This document shows, piece by piece, positions 1-7,596 of a stretch of DNA of 17,823 nt; position 1 is the stretch's first letter; each line of letters starts with the position of its first letter. The notes beneath the pieces were generated by a model. The model was given only the letters and a program-made list of their open reading frames with translations. It was not told where the DNA came from and did no database searches. Origin of the DNA: DATJFQ01 sp035495555 (GTDB lineage: Bacteria; Acidobacteriota; Vicinamibacteria; Vicinamibacterales; 2-12-FULL-66-21); contig DATJFQ010000075.1 in NCBI GenBank assembly GCA_035495555.1, positions 1 to 17,823 on the forward strand. The letters run 5' to 3'. The position numbers and the translations under genes were made by a program.

Positions 1-286
1 GAGAGGTGCTGAGAGCGGCAGCCACTGTTTGTCGCACGGCCCCCGGGCCAGCCACGTAGGCCCCGAAAGCCCGAAGGCCGAAGTTGCAGTTGCGAAAAGA
101 ACGGGCCACGAACAGAGCCAACCGTCTTCATCTGTGGAGCCAACGCGTAAGGCTCTCAGCCAGGAGAAATCAGCTTCGTGGCCTTCGGGCCTTCGGGATC
201 TGCGTGGAACGCCGTCGGCGCGCGCATCGTTGCTCCGACGATGATGGCTGATCGGCGGGTACCTGCGATGGATTGTCAGCGTGTGG
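1..286. other. Non-coding stretch with no recognised gene
   Basis: I see no convincing gene here. Short open frames exist on the plus strand but their translations are low-complexity and match nothing I know. The stretch lies downstream of the minus-strand MscS gene. It contains an 11-bp perfect inverted repeat, gcccgaaggcc at 69-79 and ggccttcgggc at 180-190, separated by about 100 bp. It also has a 6-bp hairpin (catcgt 225-230, acgatg 238-243). Neither is followed by a T-run on the minus strand, so neither is a clear terminator. Bases 62-82 contain three degenerate 7-base units ending in ccgaa, which may be a decayed relative of the heptamer arrays elsewhere in the window. Confidence 0.5.
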
Positions 287-1396
287 CTACTTTTGCGGAA
301 GCACGATCGTTTTTTGCGTGGACCAGAATTGAATGCCGCGGGCCGTCAGTTCGCGAACGATGCGCTTGCGAAGCTCCCGGCCGACGAACCACTGGCGGAG
401 TGGAGCGGTCTTGATCCGCACCTTCAGGCGATAGGCGTTTTCGACGTAGTCGTCGACGCCGATGATCTCGAGCGGTTCGAGGATGAACGGCTTGAACGCG
501 TCCTCCTGCCGCATGCCCTCCGCAATCGTCGTGAGGAGGCCTGTGATCATCTCCGGATCCTCTCCGTACGCGACGGGCAGGTTGATCACGTAGTAGCTGA
601 AATCCTTCGTCAGATTCGCCAGCGTGGCGATTGATCCGTTGGGGATGACGTAGACGGTCCCCTTTTCATCGCGGAGCACGATCGTGCGCAGGTTGATCCC
701 CTCGACGAGCCCGCTCGTGCCGTTGATCGAGGCGACGTCCCCGACACGGACCTGGTTTTCGAGGATCAGGAAGAAGCCGCCGATGATGTCCTTGACCAGC
801 GTCTGCGCGCCGAAGCCGAGCGCGACGCCGACGATGCCCGCGCCGGTGATGGCGGGGGAGATGTCGATCCGGAACTCACGCAAAATCATCAGCACGGCGA
901 TGACCAGCACGAGCACGGTGGTCGCGCTCGTCAGCACCGCGCCCAGCGTGCGCGCGCGCTTCGCCCGCTCGAGCGCGTCGAGATCGGTGCCGACCGAAAT
1001 CTCGTGCTCGAAGCGCGCCACGCTGATCCCGACCATCCGGATGATGGCGTAAGCGACCGCGCAGATCAGAAGGATGCGCAGGCCGGAATCGAATCCCCAC
1101 GACGCCAGCGTCCGCAGGTGCACGCCCGCGCGCGGATGCAGTCCGACCACTTCGAACGCCGGAACGAGCAGCAGCGCGAACACGATGACGAAGATTGCGT
1201 ACCCGAACAGGCGCAGCAGCGCCCGTACGGCGGGGCTGGATGCCGACACCGTGTCGCGCAGCATCGACGAGAGGAGGCCGCGCACGATCGCGCGCGCGAA
1301 CTGCGCCGCCGCCCACGCGAGCACGAACGTGATCGCGAGGCTCTCAACGAGCGGCCGCCACGTGACGGGCTGCGCGAAGAAGCGGTGCCACGTCAT
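287..1396 (-). CDS. MscS-family mechanosensitive ion channel
   Basis: Predicted inner-membrane small-conductance mechanosensitive channel, which lets solutes out during hypo-osmotic shock. From the chosen start the protein has 369 residues. Hydrophobic segments lie at about 18-38, 62-81, 100-123 and 152-172. The MscS pore-lining helix follows at about 186-215, rich in Gly and Ala and including GFGAQTLVKDIIGG. Next is the soluble beta domain (about 216-285, with VRVGD and the typical VYVIPN), and a C-terminal alpha/beta domain. This suits the MscS/YnaI-like group with extra N-terminal helices. I chose the ATG at 1394-1396 because it overlaps the kynA stop codon as ATGA; a start at 1459 is possible but would lie well inside kynA. 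It is the last gene of the seven-gene minus-strand operon. Its link to the operon is unknown; a role in envelope or turgor stress is an inference. Confidence 0.88.
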   Translation of the reverse strand: MTWHRFFAQPVTWRPLVESLAITFVLAWAAAQFARAIVRGLLSSMLRDTVSASSPAVRALLRLFGYAIFVIVFALLLVPAFEVVGLHPRAGVHLRTLASWGFDSGLRILLICAVAYAIIRMVGISVARFEHEISVGTDLDALERAKRARTLGAVLTSATTVLVLVIAVLMILREFRIDISPAITGAGIVGVALGFGAQTLVKDIIGGFFLILENQVRVGDVASINGTSGLVEGINLRTIVLRDEKGTVYVIPNGSIATLANLTKDFSYYVINLPVAYGEDPEMITGLLTTIAEGMRQEDAFKPFILEPLEIIGVDDYVENAYRLKVRIKTAPLRQWFVGRELRKRIVRELTARGIQFWSTQKTIVLPQK

Positions 1397-2115
1397 CGGC
1401 TGCCGTGGCCCTCGCCGCCGAGCGGCGATCGCCGCGTAATCTCGTTGCGGACTTCCCACAGCGCCGGGAAGAACCGCACGTCGATCCGGCGCTCGAGCAC
1501 TTCGACCGGCGTCCCCTGCGTGCCGATGACGTTGCCGCCGATGATCCGCTCGACGACTTTCAGGTGATGGAACCGCCAGATGATCGCGCGTTCATCCCAG
1601 GTGATGAGCTGCTCGGCGAGCTGATAAAGGTCGTCGGCGTCGTACCCTCGCTCGTACACGTCGAGCACGCTCATATGCCGGCGTGCGAGCACGCGCTCGA
1701 AGCACTCGCCGATAACGGGGGACACGCGGTGGACACATCGAAACCCTGGAGAATCGAACCCGGCGCCGTGACCGAGCGCCGTCCGGACGATCGCGTAATC
1801 CACCGGGGACAGATGATCGAGCATGTGCAGATTGTCGGTCGTGAGCGTCAGACAATCGTTCGCGCGCCGGAGCAGTCGCACAGCCGCCGAGAGCCGGTCC
1901 CCGTCCATCAGCGCCGCAGCGTCCTCGAGCTCCTGACACCCCAGTTTGAGCCACAACTCCGACGACTGGTGGACCGTCTGGAAAAGCAGCTCGTCCCGGT
2001 GCACGACTTCCGAGGGATTCTTCTGCAGCGACAGCAGTTCGTCGGTCCTCAGATACCGCTCGTAGTCCGTTCCGGCCGAGCCGGGAAGTATGGGTTCGTT
2101 CAGTTTCTGCGTCAT
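1393..2115 (-). CDS. kynA: Tryptophan 2,3-dioxygenase
   Basis: Predicted cytoplasmic haem enzyme that opens the indole ring of L-tryptophan with O2 to give N-formylkynurenine, the first step of the kynurenine pathway. The family hallmarks are present. FQTVHQSSELWLK (45-57) carries the distal His49. GFR (124-126) gives Arg126, expected to bind the substrate carboxylate. WRFHHLKVVERIIGG (180-194) carries the proximal haem ligand, probably His184, followed by GT at 198-199. The C-terminal FFPALWEVR is typical. At 240 residues it is shorter than usual bacterial enzymes (roughly 270-290), with the loss mainly at the N-terminus. Its ATG overlaps the upstream kinase stop as ATGA, and its stop overlaps the MscS start the same way, so translation is probably coupled. 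No other kynurenine gene is in the window. A divergent haem dioxygenase of the same superfamily with another indole substrate is possible. Confidence 0.88.
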   Translation of the reverse strand: MTQKLNEPILPGSAGTDYERYLRTDELLSLQKNPSEVVHRDELLFQTVHQSSELWLKLGCQELEDAAALMDGDRLSAAVRLLRRANDCLTLTTDNLHMLDHLSPVDYAIVRTALGHGAGFDSPGFRCVHRVSPVIGECFERVLARRHMSVLDVYERGYDADDLYQLAEQLITWDERAIIWRFHHLKVVERIIGGNVIGTQGTPVEVLERRIDVRFFPALWEVRNEITRRSPLGGEGHGSR

Positions 2116-3518
2116 GAGATGTGTGCGGCGGCGGCAAGCGAGGGCGGCACCGCAGCGGGTGACGTGGCGGCCTGCAGCGGCAGCCTCAAGGTGGCGCGGC
2201 AGCCCTGTCGATCATCCCGATTCTCCAGCATCAGGCTGCCGCCGTGCGCTTCCGCAATCTGGCGGCTCAGCACGAGTCCGATCCCTGACCCTCCGGGTTT
2301 CGTCGTGAAGAACGGCACGAACAGGTTGCCCGTGTTCGACAATCCCGGTCCTTCGTCCTCCACCCACAGGGCCATCGTCGGCGGGGAGGAGCCGGGCAGA
2401 CGCGACCAGCCGATCTGGACGATGCCCCTGGTTTCGCGCACGGCGTCGACCGCGTTTCTCAGCAGGTTGATCAGCAGCTGCTCGAGCTGATCGCTGTCGC
2501 CCTGCACCGTCAGCTTCGGGCCGCCGGCGAGGCGGATCGCGTATTCCTTCTCGAGCGTCATGACGCGATCGACGAGCGCTTCGATGTCGATCGGCGCGAG
2601 CTTCGGCGGCGGCAGCTTCGCGAGGCGCGCGTACGCGCTCATGAAGCGGCTGAGCGACTCGGAGCGGGACGCGATGACTCCCAATCCGCGCTTGACGTCG
2701 TCGCGCCAGTCCGACGGCGGCGGGTCGCGCTCCACGATCGTGGACAGGCTGCCGGCGATGGACTTGATCGGCGCGAGCGAATTGTTCATCTCGTGTCCGA
2801 TGACGCGAATGAGGCGCTGCCACGCCTGGCGCTCTTCTTCGCGCAGCGGCTGGCTCAAATCGGAGAGCACGAGCAGCTCGTGGGGGCGCCCGCCTTGACG
2901 AAATGAACTCCGCCGGATTTCCCACCGCCCGACGCTGCCGGGAAACGCCGTGTTGATGACGCGAGGCGCCTCGCCGGCAAGGCAGTCTTCGAGGTTCAGC
3001 TCGTCCGCGCTTCGTCCGAGCATCCGCTCCGCCGGCTGCGACAGCAGCCGCGCGCCGGCGCGATTGACGAACTTCAATTCCTGGTTCTCGTCGAAGGTGA
3101 AGACCGCCACTTCGATTTCTGCCATCACCTTGCGCAGCAGCGTCGTGGCTTCGAGCGCGTCGAGGCGCTGGTGCCGGAGCGTCTCGACGAGCGTGTTCAC
3201 CTCGATCATCACCTCGCCGAGCGGATCGCCGCCGCGCGCGCCGCGGGCGCGGATCGAGAAGTCCCCTTCGCCGAGTGCGGCCAGCAGGTTCGAGAGCGTT
3301 TGAAGCGGGAGGACCACCCGTTCCCGCAGCGCGAAGGCGAAGCCGAGGCAGAAGGCGACGATGACGACGGTCAGCGTCCATTGGACTTTCGGCGTGTAGT
3401 CGCCGCCCCAGAGGAAGATCAGGGAGATGAGCGCGCCCGGCATGGCGGACGCGAGCGCCATGAGGAGAATTCGGCGATCGTGGCTGAGCCGCGGCTCACG
3501 GGGACGGGTTGTCGCCAT
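2112..3518 (-). CDS. NtrY-like membrane sensor histidine kinase
   Basis: A 468-residue inner-membrane histidine kinase that should phosphorylate the NtrC-type regulator encoded just upstream. Two hydrophobic segments lie at about 17-36 and 47-66 with only about ten residues between them, so there is almost no periplasmic sensor domain. A HAMP-like linker (about 67-120) and a PAS-like domain (about 128-220) follow. The phospho-acceptor is His242 in GHEMNNSLAPI, the form typical of NtrY/NtrB-like kinases. The ATP-binding domain has the N box with Asn355 (NLLRNAVDAV), a G1 box DEGPG (388-392) and a G2 box GGSGIGL (409-415). The lack of a periplasmic loop suggests it senses a membrane or cytosolic cue through TM1-TM2 or PAS, or senses the transporter itself. 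There is no clear Shine-Dalgarno before the ATG; the spacer upstream holds a heptamer array. Confidence 0.92.
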   Translation of the reverse strand: MATTRPREPRLSHDRRILLMALASAMPGALISLIFLWGGDYTPKVQWTLTVVIVAFCLGFAFALRERVVLPLQTLSNLLAALGEGDFSIRARGARGGDPLGEVMIEVNTLVETLRHQRLDALEATTLLRKVMAEIEVAVFTFDENQELKFVNRAGARLLSQPAERMLGRSADELNLEDCLAGEAPRVINTAFPGSVGRWEIRRSSFRQGGRPHELLVLSDLSQPLREEERQAWQRLIRVIGHEMNNSLAPIKSIAGSLSTIVERDPPPSDWRDDVKRGLGVIASRSESLSRFMSAYARLAKLPPPKLAPIDIEALVDRVMTLEKEYAIRLAGGPKLTVQGDSDQLEQLLINLLRNAVDAVRETRGIVQIGWSRLPGSSPPTMALWVEDEGPGLSNTGNLFVPFFTTKPGGSGIGLVLSRQIAEAHGGSLMLENRDDRQGCRATLRLPLQAATSPAAVPPSLAAAAHIS

Positions 3519-3555
3519 GTCAATGCTGAAGGACGATTGCCAAATGCGGAAAACT

Positions 3556-3591
3556 CAGCGTTCCAGCATTCAGCGTTCGCCATTCAGCATT
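3556..3591. repeat. Heptamer array A (AACGCTG / AATGCTG type)
   Basis: A short array of five 7-base units on the plus strand: cagcgtt 3556-3562, cagcatt 3564-3570, cagcgtt 3571-3577, cgccatt 3578-3584 and cagcatt 3585-3591, with one extra c at 3563. Read in the direction of transcription, the units are aatgctg and aacgctg. The array directly abuts the stop codon of the response regulator gene and fills half of the 73-bp spacer before the kinase gene. It is therefore transcribed within the operon. Confidence 0.75.
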
Positions 3592-5016
3592 TTACAAGCC
3601 GTAGCGCTGGAGCCGGCGGTAGAGCGCTGAGCGGCTCAGGCCAAGCGCCTTCGCGGCCTGGCTGACGTTGCCGTCGAAGCGGTTCATGGCCTTTTTGATG
3701 AGGAAGCACTCGACGTCCTCGAGGCTCATGTCCTCGAGCCGGCCCCCGCCGCCGTCGCGCGCGGAGCGGAGTCCCAGGTCGCCCTGTTTGACGAGCGGAC
3801 CCTGCGCCATGAGCACCGACCGCTCGACCGCGTGATCGAGTTCGCGGACGTTTCCGGGCCAGGTGTGCTCGAGCAGCACCTGCATCGCGCCGCTCTCGAA
3901 GCCGGTCAGCCGCTTGCGATACCGCTCGGCGTGCTGCCGGAGGAAATGCTGCGCCAGCAGCGGGAGATCTTCGCGCCGCTCCCGGAGCGCGGGGAGCCGG
4001 ATCTCGATCGTGTTCAAGCGAAACAGCAGGTCCTGCCGGAACCGTCCGGTATTGATCTCCTCGGCGAGATTGGCGTTGGTCGCCGAAATGATGCGCACAT
4101 CCACCCGCCGCGTCCGGGACGATCCGAGCCGCTCGAACTCGCCGGTCTCGATGACGCGCAGCAGCTTGGCCTGCTGGCTGAGCGGGACGTTCGCGATTTC
4201 GTCGAGGAACAGCGTTCCCTGGTCCGCAAGCTCGAAGCGCCCGACGCGGTCGCTCTTCGCGTCCGTGAACGCCCCACGGACGTGGCCGAAGAGTTCGCTT
4301 TCGAAGACGCCTTCCGACACGCCGCCCGAATTGACGATGACCATCGGCCTCGTCGCCCGGCTGGAAACGGCGTGGAGCGCGCGCGCCACCACACCCTTGC
4401 CCGTGCCGTTTTCACCGAGGACGAGCACGTTCGCATCCGACGGACCGACCCGCGAGATGACCTGTAGCACGTTCTGCATCGCCGCCGATTCGGCGATGAG
4501 CTTCGGCATGCCTTCGCTGCGCAGCAGCGAGTTCTCCGCTTCCAGGCGCTGCCCTTTACGGAGCGCCTGACTGAGCTCGATCTGCGTCCGGATGATCGCG
4601 AGCAGGCGGGCGTTGTCCCACGGTTTCTGGATGAAGTCGCGGGCGCCGCGGCGCATCGCCTCGACGGCCACTTCGACGCTGCCCCAGGCCGTCATGACGA
4701 CGACCGGCAGCGTGGGGTCGGTGCTCTGAATGCGAGAGAGGAGGTTGAGCCCCTCTTCGCCAGACGTCGTGTCGCGCGTGTAATTGAGGTCGATGAGCGC
4801 AACGTCGAACTCACGAGCCTCCGTGGCGGCGAGGACGCCGGCGGGAGAGGACGCAGTCTCGAGCTGAAATCCTTCGGCCTTGAGCAGAAGGCGGAGCGCC
4901 TCGAGGACATCCGACTGGTCGTCGGCGATGAGCACGCGCGGATCGCTCGAGCGAAGAGGCGTCCGCCCCTCCGGCACGTCGAGCCGCTGATCCCTCAAGT
5001 GGTCGGTGATGAGCAT
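3592..5016 (-). CDS. NtrC-family sigma-54-dependent response regulator
   Basis: A 474-residue cytoplasmic transcription activator with three domains. The receiver (about 26-145) has the acidic pair Asp32-Asp33, phospho-acceptor Asp76, Thr109 and Lys131. The central AAA+ sigma-54 activation domain (about 172-400) has Walker A GENGTGKG (201-208), the sigma-54 contact loop written GAFTDA (248-253) instead of GAFTGA, and Walker B TLFLDEI (268-274). The C-terminal Fis-type helix-turn-helix (about 432-474) includes NVSQAAKALGLSRSALYRRL. The ATG starts 5 bp after the permease stop, so the gene is co-transcribed with the transporter; the cognate kinase follows. Once phosphorylated it should form an ATPase ring that opens sigma-54 promoters. 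The best target candidate is the -24/-12 site at 9728-9743 ahead of its own operon. Confidence 0.95.
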   Translation of the reverse strand: MLITDHLRDQRLDVPEGRTPLRSSDPRVLIADDQSDVLEALRLLLKAEGFQLETASSPAGVLAATEAREFDVALIDLNYTRDTTSGEEGLNLLSRIQSTDPTLPVVVMTAWGSVEVAVEAMRRGARDFIQKPWDNARLLAIIRTQIELSQALRKGQRLEAENSLLRSEGMPKLIAESAAMQNVLQVISRVGPSDANVLVLGENGTGKGVVARALHAVSSRATRPMVIVNSGGVSEGVFESELFGHVRGAFTDAKSDRVGRFELADQGTLFLDEIANVPLSQQAKLLRVIETGEFERLGSSRTRRVDVRIISATNANLAEEINTGRFRQDLLFRLNTIEIRLPALRERREDLPLLAQHFLRQHAERYRKRLTGFESGAMQVLLEHTWPGNVRELDHAVERSVLMAQGPLVKQGDLGLRSARDGGGGRLEDMSLEDVECFLIKKAMNRFDGNVSQAAKALGLSRSALYRRLQRYGL

Positions 5017-5021
5017 GGGTT

Positions 5022-7466
5022 TTACTCGGTCCGCAGGGCGAGCAGGGGGTCGATCCGGGTGGCGCGGCGCGCGGGAACGTAGCTGGCCACGAGCGCAATG
5101 ACCGCGAGCAGGACCGGTGTCGCGGCGAATGTCAGCGGGTCGTGCGGGTTGACACCGACGATGAGGGCGGCCATCGCCCCCGCGACGAAGTACGACACGA
5201 CGAGCCCGACAGCGAGGCCGATGCCGACGAGCAGCATGCCGTTGCCGAGCACCAGCGACAGGACGGACGAGGGCTGCGCGCCGAGCGCCATCCGGACGCC
5301 GATCTCCCGCGTGCGCTGCGCGACGGCGTAGCTGCCGACGCCGTAGAGCCCGATCGCCGCGAGCATCAAGGCGAGCGCGCCAAAGACCGCCAACAGCACC
5401 ACGACCATCTTCTGCGGCTGGAGCGACTGCTGGATCTGATCCTCGAGCGTCTGCACGTTGAACAGCGTCAGCGTGGGATCGAGTTCCCGCACCGCTCCGC
5501 GGACCGCCGGCGCGAGCCGGGAGGCGTCACCCGACGTTCGCACGTGCAGCGCGACCGCCGGTGAGTAATTCTGCTTCAGCGGCAGATAGATGAACGGGAG
5601 CGGCTGTTCCTGGACGCCGTTGTATTTCGCCGTCTTCGCGACGCCGACGATCGTCGAATAGTCCTCGTCGCCGAAGAACTTGAACCGGCGGCCGATTGGG
5701 TCCTGCCCCTTCCAGAACTGGTCCGCCATCGTCTGATTGACGATGACGACCTTTGGCGAGGTCTCCGTGTCGGCGTGCGTGAAGTCACGGCCGCGGACGA
5801 GCGGGATGCCGATCGTCTGCAGATAGCCGGGCGAGACGTTGTTGACCTGAATGAGGATGCGGTCCTTCGTGGTCGTGTCGGCGCCTTCGGGGAACACACT
5901 GCGAAGGAATCCGCCGGCCAGCGGCGCGTTCTGCGCCAGGGCGGCGCCCCGCACGCCCGGCAGGGCGGCGATTTTCTCCGTGACCCGATCGTAGAAAAGC
6001 TGGGCGCGCTGCGGCGTGTAGCCTTCGCGTCCCAGATTCACGTTGGCGATCAGAACGCCGGAGGTCTCGAACCCTGGATCGACCTGCTGCGCATGGACCA
6101 GATCGCGAAGAAACAGCCCGGCGGCGACGAGCGCGGTCAGCGACATCGCGACCTGCAGCATGACGAGGACCTGGCGGAACGTGGCAAGCGCCGCAATCCC
6201 GCGGCGGCCGGCGGCCGACGGGACCAGTTCATTTTTCAGCACCGGCACGACGTCGGCCTTCGACGCCTGCAGCGCGGGAACGAGTCCGAACAGCACGCCC
6301 GTGAGGATCGAGAGCGCGGCTGTAAACGCCAGCACGCGCGGATCGATGGTCAGGGAATCGTCGATTTGGAACGGCAGCGGAAGCTTCGCCGCCACGAGCG
6401 CGCTGAGACTCCAGTAGGCGACGAACAGCCCTGCGACGCCGCCGCAGACGGACAGCAGGATGCTCTCGGTGATCAGTTGCCGGATCAACCGGACGCGTTT
6501 CGCACCGAGCGCAAGCCGGATGGCGACTTCGCGGCGGCGCTTGCCGGCGCGTGCGAGCAGCAGGTTCGCGATGTTGCCGCACGCGATGAGGAGCACGAGG
6601 CCGACGACGGCCATCAGCACCGACGACAACTGCACCACGACGTTCGGCCCCTGGCCGGTCGGGTTGAGCCGCGCCTCCAGGATCGGGACAGCCGTCGCGC
6701 TGCGACCCTTGTTGTCCACCGGAAACGCCTGCTCCAGGTTCGAGAACAGCGTGCGCAGGTTCGAACGCGTCTGATCCAGCGTGACGCCGGGTTTCAGACG
6801 GCCGAACGCGAAAAGAAAGAGGCCGCGTCGCGTATCGTACCAGTCGAATCCGGGCTGCACGACGGCGTGCATGGAGCGCGGAACCCATACCGACGGCCCA
6901 CCACCAAGGACAGTCCCTGAGAAATGCTCAGGCGCGACGCCGATGACCGTAAACGGCGTGCGGTTCAACGATATCGTCCTGCCGATGACGGCGGGATCGC
7001 TGCCGAGCGTTCGCTCCCAGAAGCCGTGACTGACCACCGCAACAGGTGTAGCCTTCGCTTCTTCCTCCGGTAGGAAGCCCCGGCCGAGCGCCGGCGTCGC
7101 GCCCAGCAGCGAGAAATAGTTCGCCGTCACGACCTGCGCGGGAATCGGCAGCGCTTCGTTGCCGGCCGAGTAATTCACCTGCGCAAACGCGAACGCGCCC
7201 ATGTCGGTGAAAACCGTGTTCTGCGCACGGATATCCCGGAAGTTCAGGTCGGAAACCGGAAGATTCCCCGGATTGCGCTGGTCCGTCTGCGATACCGAGA
7301 CGAGCGTCGACGGATCGGACACGGGCAGCGGACGCAGCAGGACCGCGTTGATCAGGCTGAAGATCGCGGTGTTCGCGCCAATGCCGAGCGCGAGCGACAG
7401 GATCGCTACGACCGTGAACCCCGGAGCCTTGACGAGCATCCGGAAGGCGTATTTGAGATCGCGCAT
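5022..7466 (-). CDS. ADOP/MacB-type ABC transporter permease
   Basis: A large inner-membrane permease of the MacB/FtsX superfamily, 814 residues from the chosen start. The N-terminus MRDLKYAFRMLVKAPGF and the GIGANTAIFSLINAVLLRPLP segment are typical of the family called ADOP (Acidobacterial duplicated orphan permease). The layout is TM1 (about 18-43), a periplasmic MacB core (44-275), a first FtsX block with TMs near 277-303, 332-362 and 377-400, then TM 432-454, a second periplasmic core, and a second FtsX block with TMs near 688-714, 734-767 and 779-798. Both FtsX blocks carry the cytoplasmic motif (REVAIRLALGA about 313-323; REIGVRMALGA about 720-730). I reject the upstream ATG at 7533-7535: the extra 23 residues are translated spacer repeat. 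The ATPase and fusion protein lie just upstream, so this is probably a MacAB-like efflux or mechanotransmission pump rather than an orphan. Substrate unknown. Confidence 0.93.
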   Translation of the reverse strand: MRDLKYAFRMLVKAPGFTVVAILSLALGIGANTAIFSLINAVLLRPLPVSDPSTLVSVSQTDQRNPGNLPVSDLNFRDIRAQNTVFTDMGAFAFAQVNYSAGNEALPIPAQVVTANYFSLLGATPALGRGFLPEEEAKATPVAVVSHGFWERTLGSDPAVIGRTISLNRTPFTVIGVAPEHFSGTVLGGGPSVWVPRSMHAVVQPGFDWYDTRRGLFLFAFGRLKPGVTLDQTRSNLRTLFSNLEQAFPVDNKGRSATAVPILEARLNPTGQGPNVVVQLSSVLMAVVGLVLLIACGNIANLLLARAGKRRREVAIRLALGAKRVRLIRQLITESILLSVCGGVAGLFVAYWSLSALVAAKLPLPFQIDDSLTIDPRVLAFTAALSILTGVLFGLVPALQASKADVVPVLKNELVPSAAGRRGIAALATFRQVLVMLQVAMSLTALVAAGLFLRDLVHAQQVDPGFETSGVLIANVNLGREGYTPQRAQLFYDRVTEKIAALPGVRGAALAQNAPLAGGFLRSVFPEGADTTTKDRILIQVNNVSPGYLQTIGIPLVRGRDFTHADTETSPKVVIVNQTMADQFWKGQDPIGRRFKFFGDEDYSTIVGVAKTAKYNGVQEQPLPFIYLPLKQNYSPAVALHVRTSGDASRLAPAVRGAVRELDPTLTLFNVQTLEDQIQQSLQPQKMVVVLLAVFGALALMLAAIGLYGVGSYAVAQRTREIGVRMALGAQPSSVLSLVLGNGMLLVGIGLAVGLVVSYFVAGAMAALIVGVNPHDPLTFAATPVLLAVIALVASYVPARRATRIDPLLALRTE

Positions 7467-7491
7467 GGCTGGAGGAGCGCTGGAGATTAAT

Positions 7492-7584
7492 TTCCAACTA
7501 CCAATTCCCAACTCCCAATGGGCCAACTCCCACACTCACGAGAGCTCATTTGGGCGTTGGGAATTGGTAGTCGGGAATTGGAAT
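7492..7584. repeat. Heptamer array B, two opposed halves
   Basis: Two blocks of 7-base units lie in the 130-bp spacer between the ATPase and permease genes. The left block on the plus strand reads ccaacta, ccaattc, ccaactc and ccaatgg in perfect register from 7494 to 7521, then, after one extra g, ccaactc and ccacact (7523-7536). The right block reads ttgggcg, ttgggaa, ttggtag, tcgggaa and ttggaat in perfect register from 7550 to 7584. The right block is approximately the reverse complement of the left one. The left unit (CCAAYTC) is nearly the same as the unit of array D at 10694-10755. No gene or transposase is associated. Confidence 0.8.
7497..7571 (-). promoter_or_regulatory. Long stem-loop between ATPase and permease genes
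   Basis: The two halves of array B form a strong inverted repeat. Positions 7497-7512 (actaccaattcccaac) pair perfectly with 7556-7571. After one mismatch, 7514-7518 pair with 7550-7554, giving a stem of about 22 bp with a loop of 31 nt. A further 6-bp helix (7492-7497 with 7578-7583) can compete at the base. There is no T-run, so it is not a canonical rho-independent terminator. Lying inside the operon, it could stabilise the upstream fusion-protein/ATPase mRNA or cap its 3' end and set the ratio to permease. That role is inferred. Confidence 0.5.
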
Positions 7585-7596
7585 TTTCGTGGTCGT

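Noticed and set aside
225..243. Rho-independent terminator after the MscS gene
   Set aside because: Only a 6-bp stem and no T-run on the minus strand.
1405..2490. 361-codon open frame on the plus strand across kynA and the kinase end
   Set aside because: Antisense to two well-supported genes joined by an ATGA overlap; its translation has no recognisable motif and is the kind of shadow frame common in GC-rich DNA.
5775..6920. 381-codon plus-strand open frame inside the permease gene
   Set aside because: Antisense shadow with highly charged Arg/Asp/Gln-rich composition; the permease on the other strand has complete MacB/FtsX structure.
7492..7584. Insertion sequence or MITE end
   Set aside because: The inverted arrangement is tempting, but there is no transposase or target-site duplication, and the 7-base register explains the structure better.
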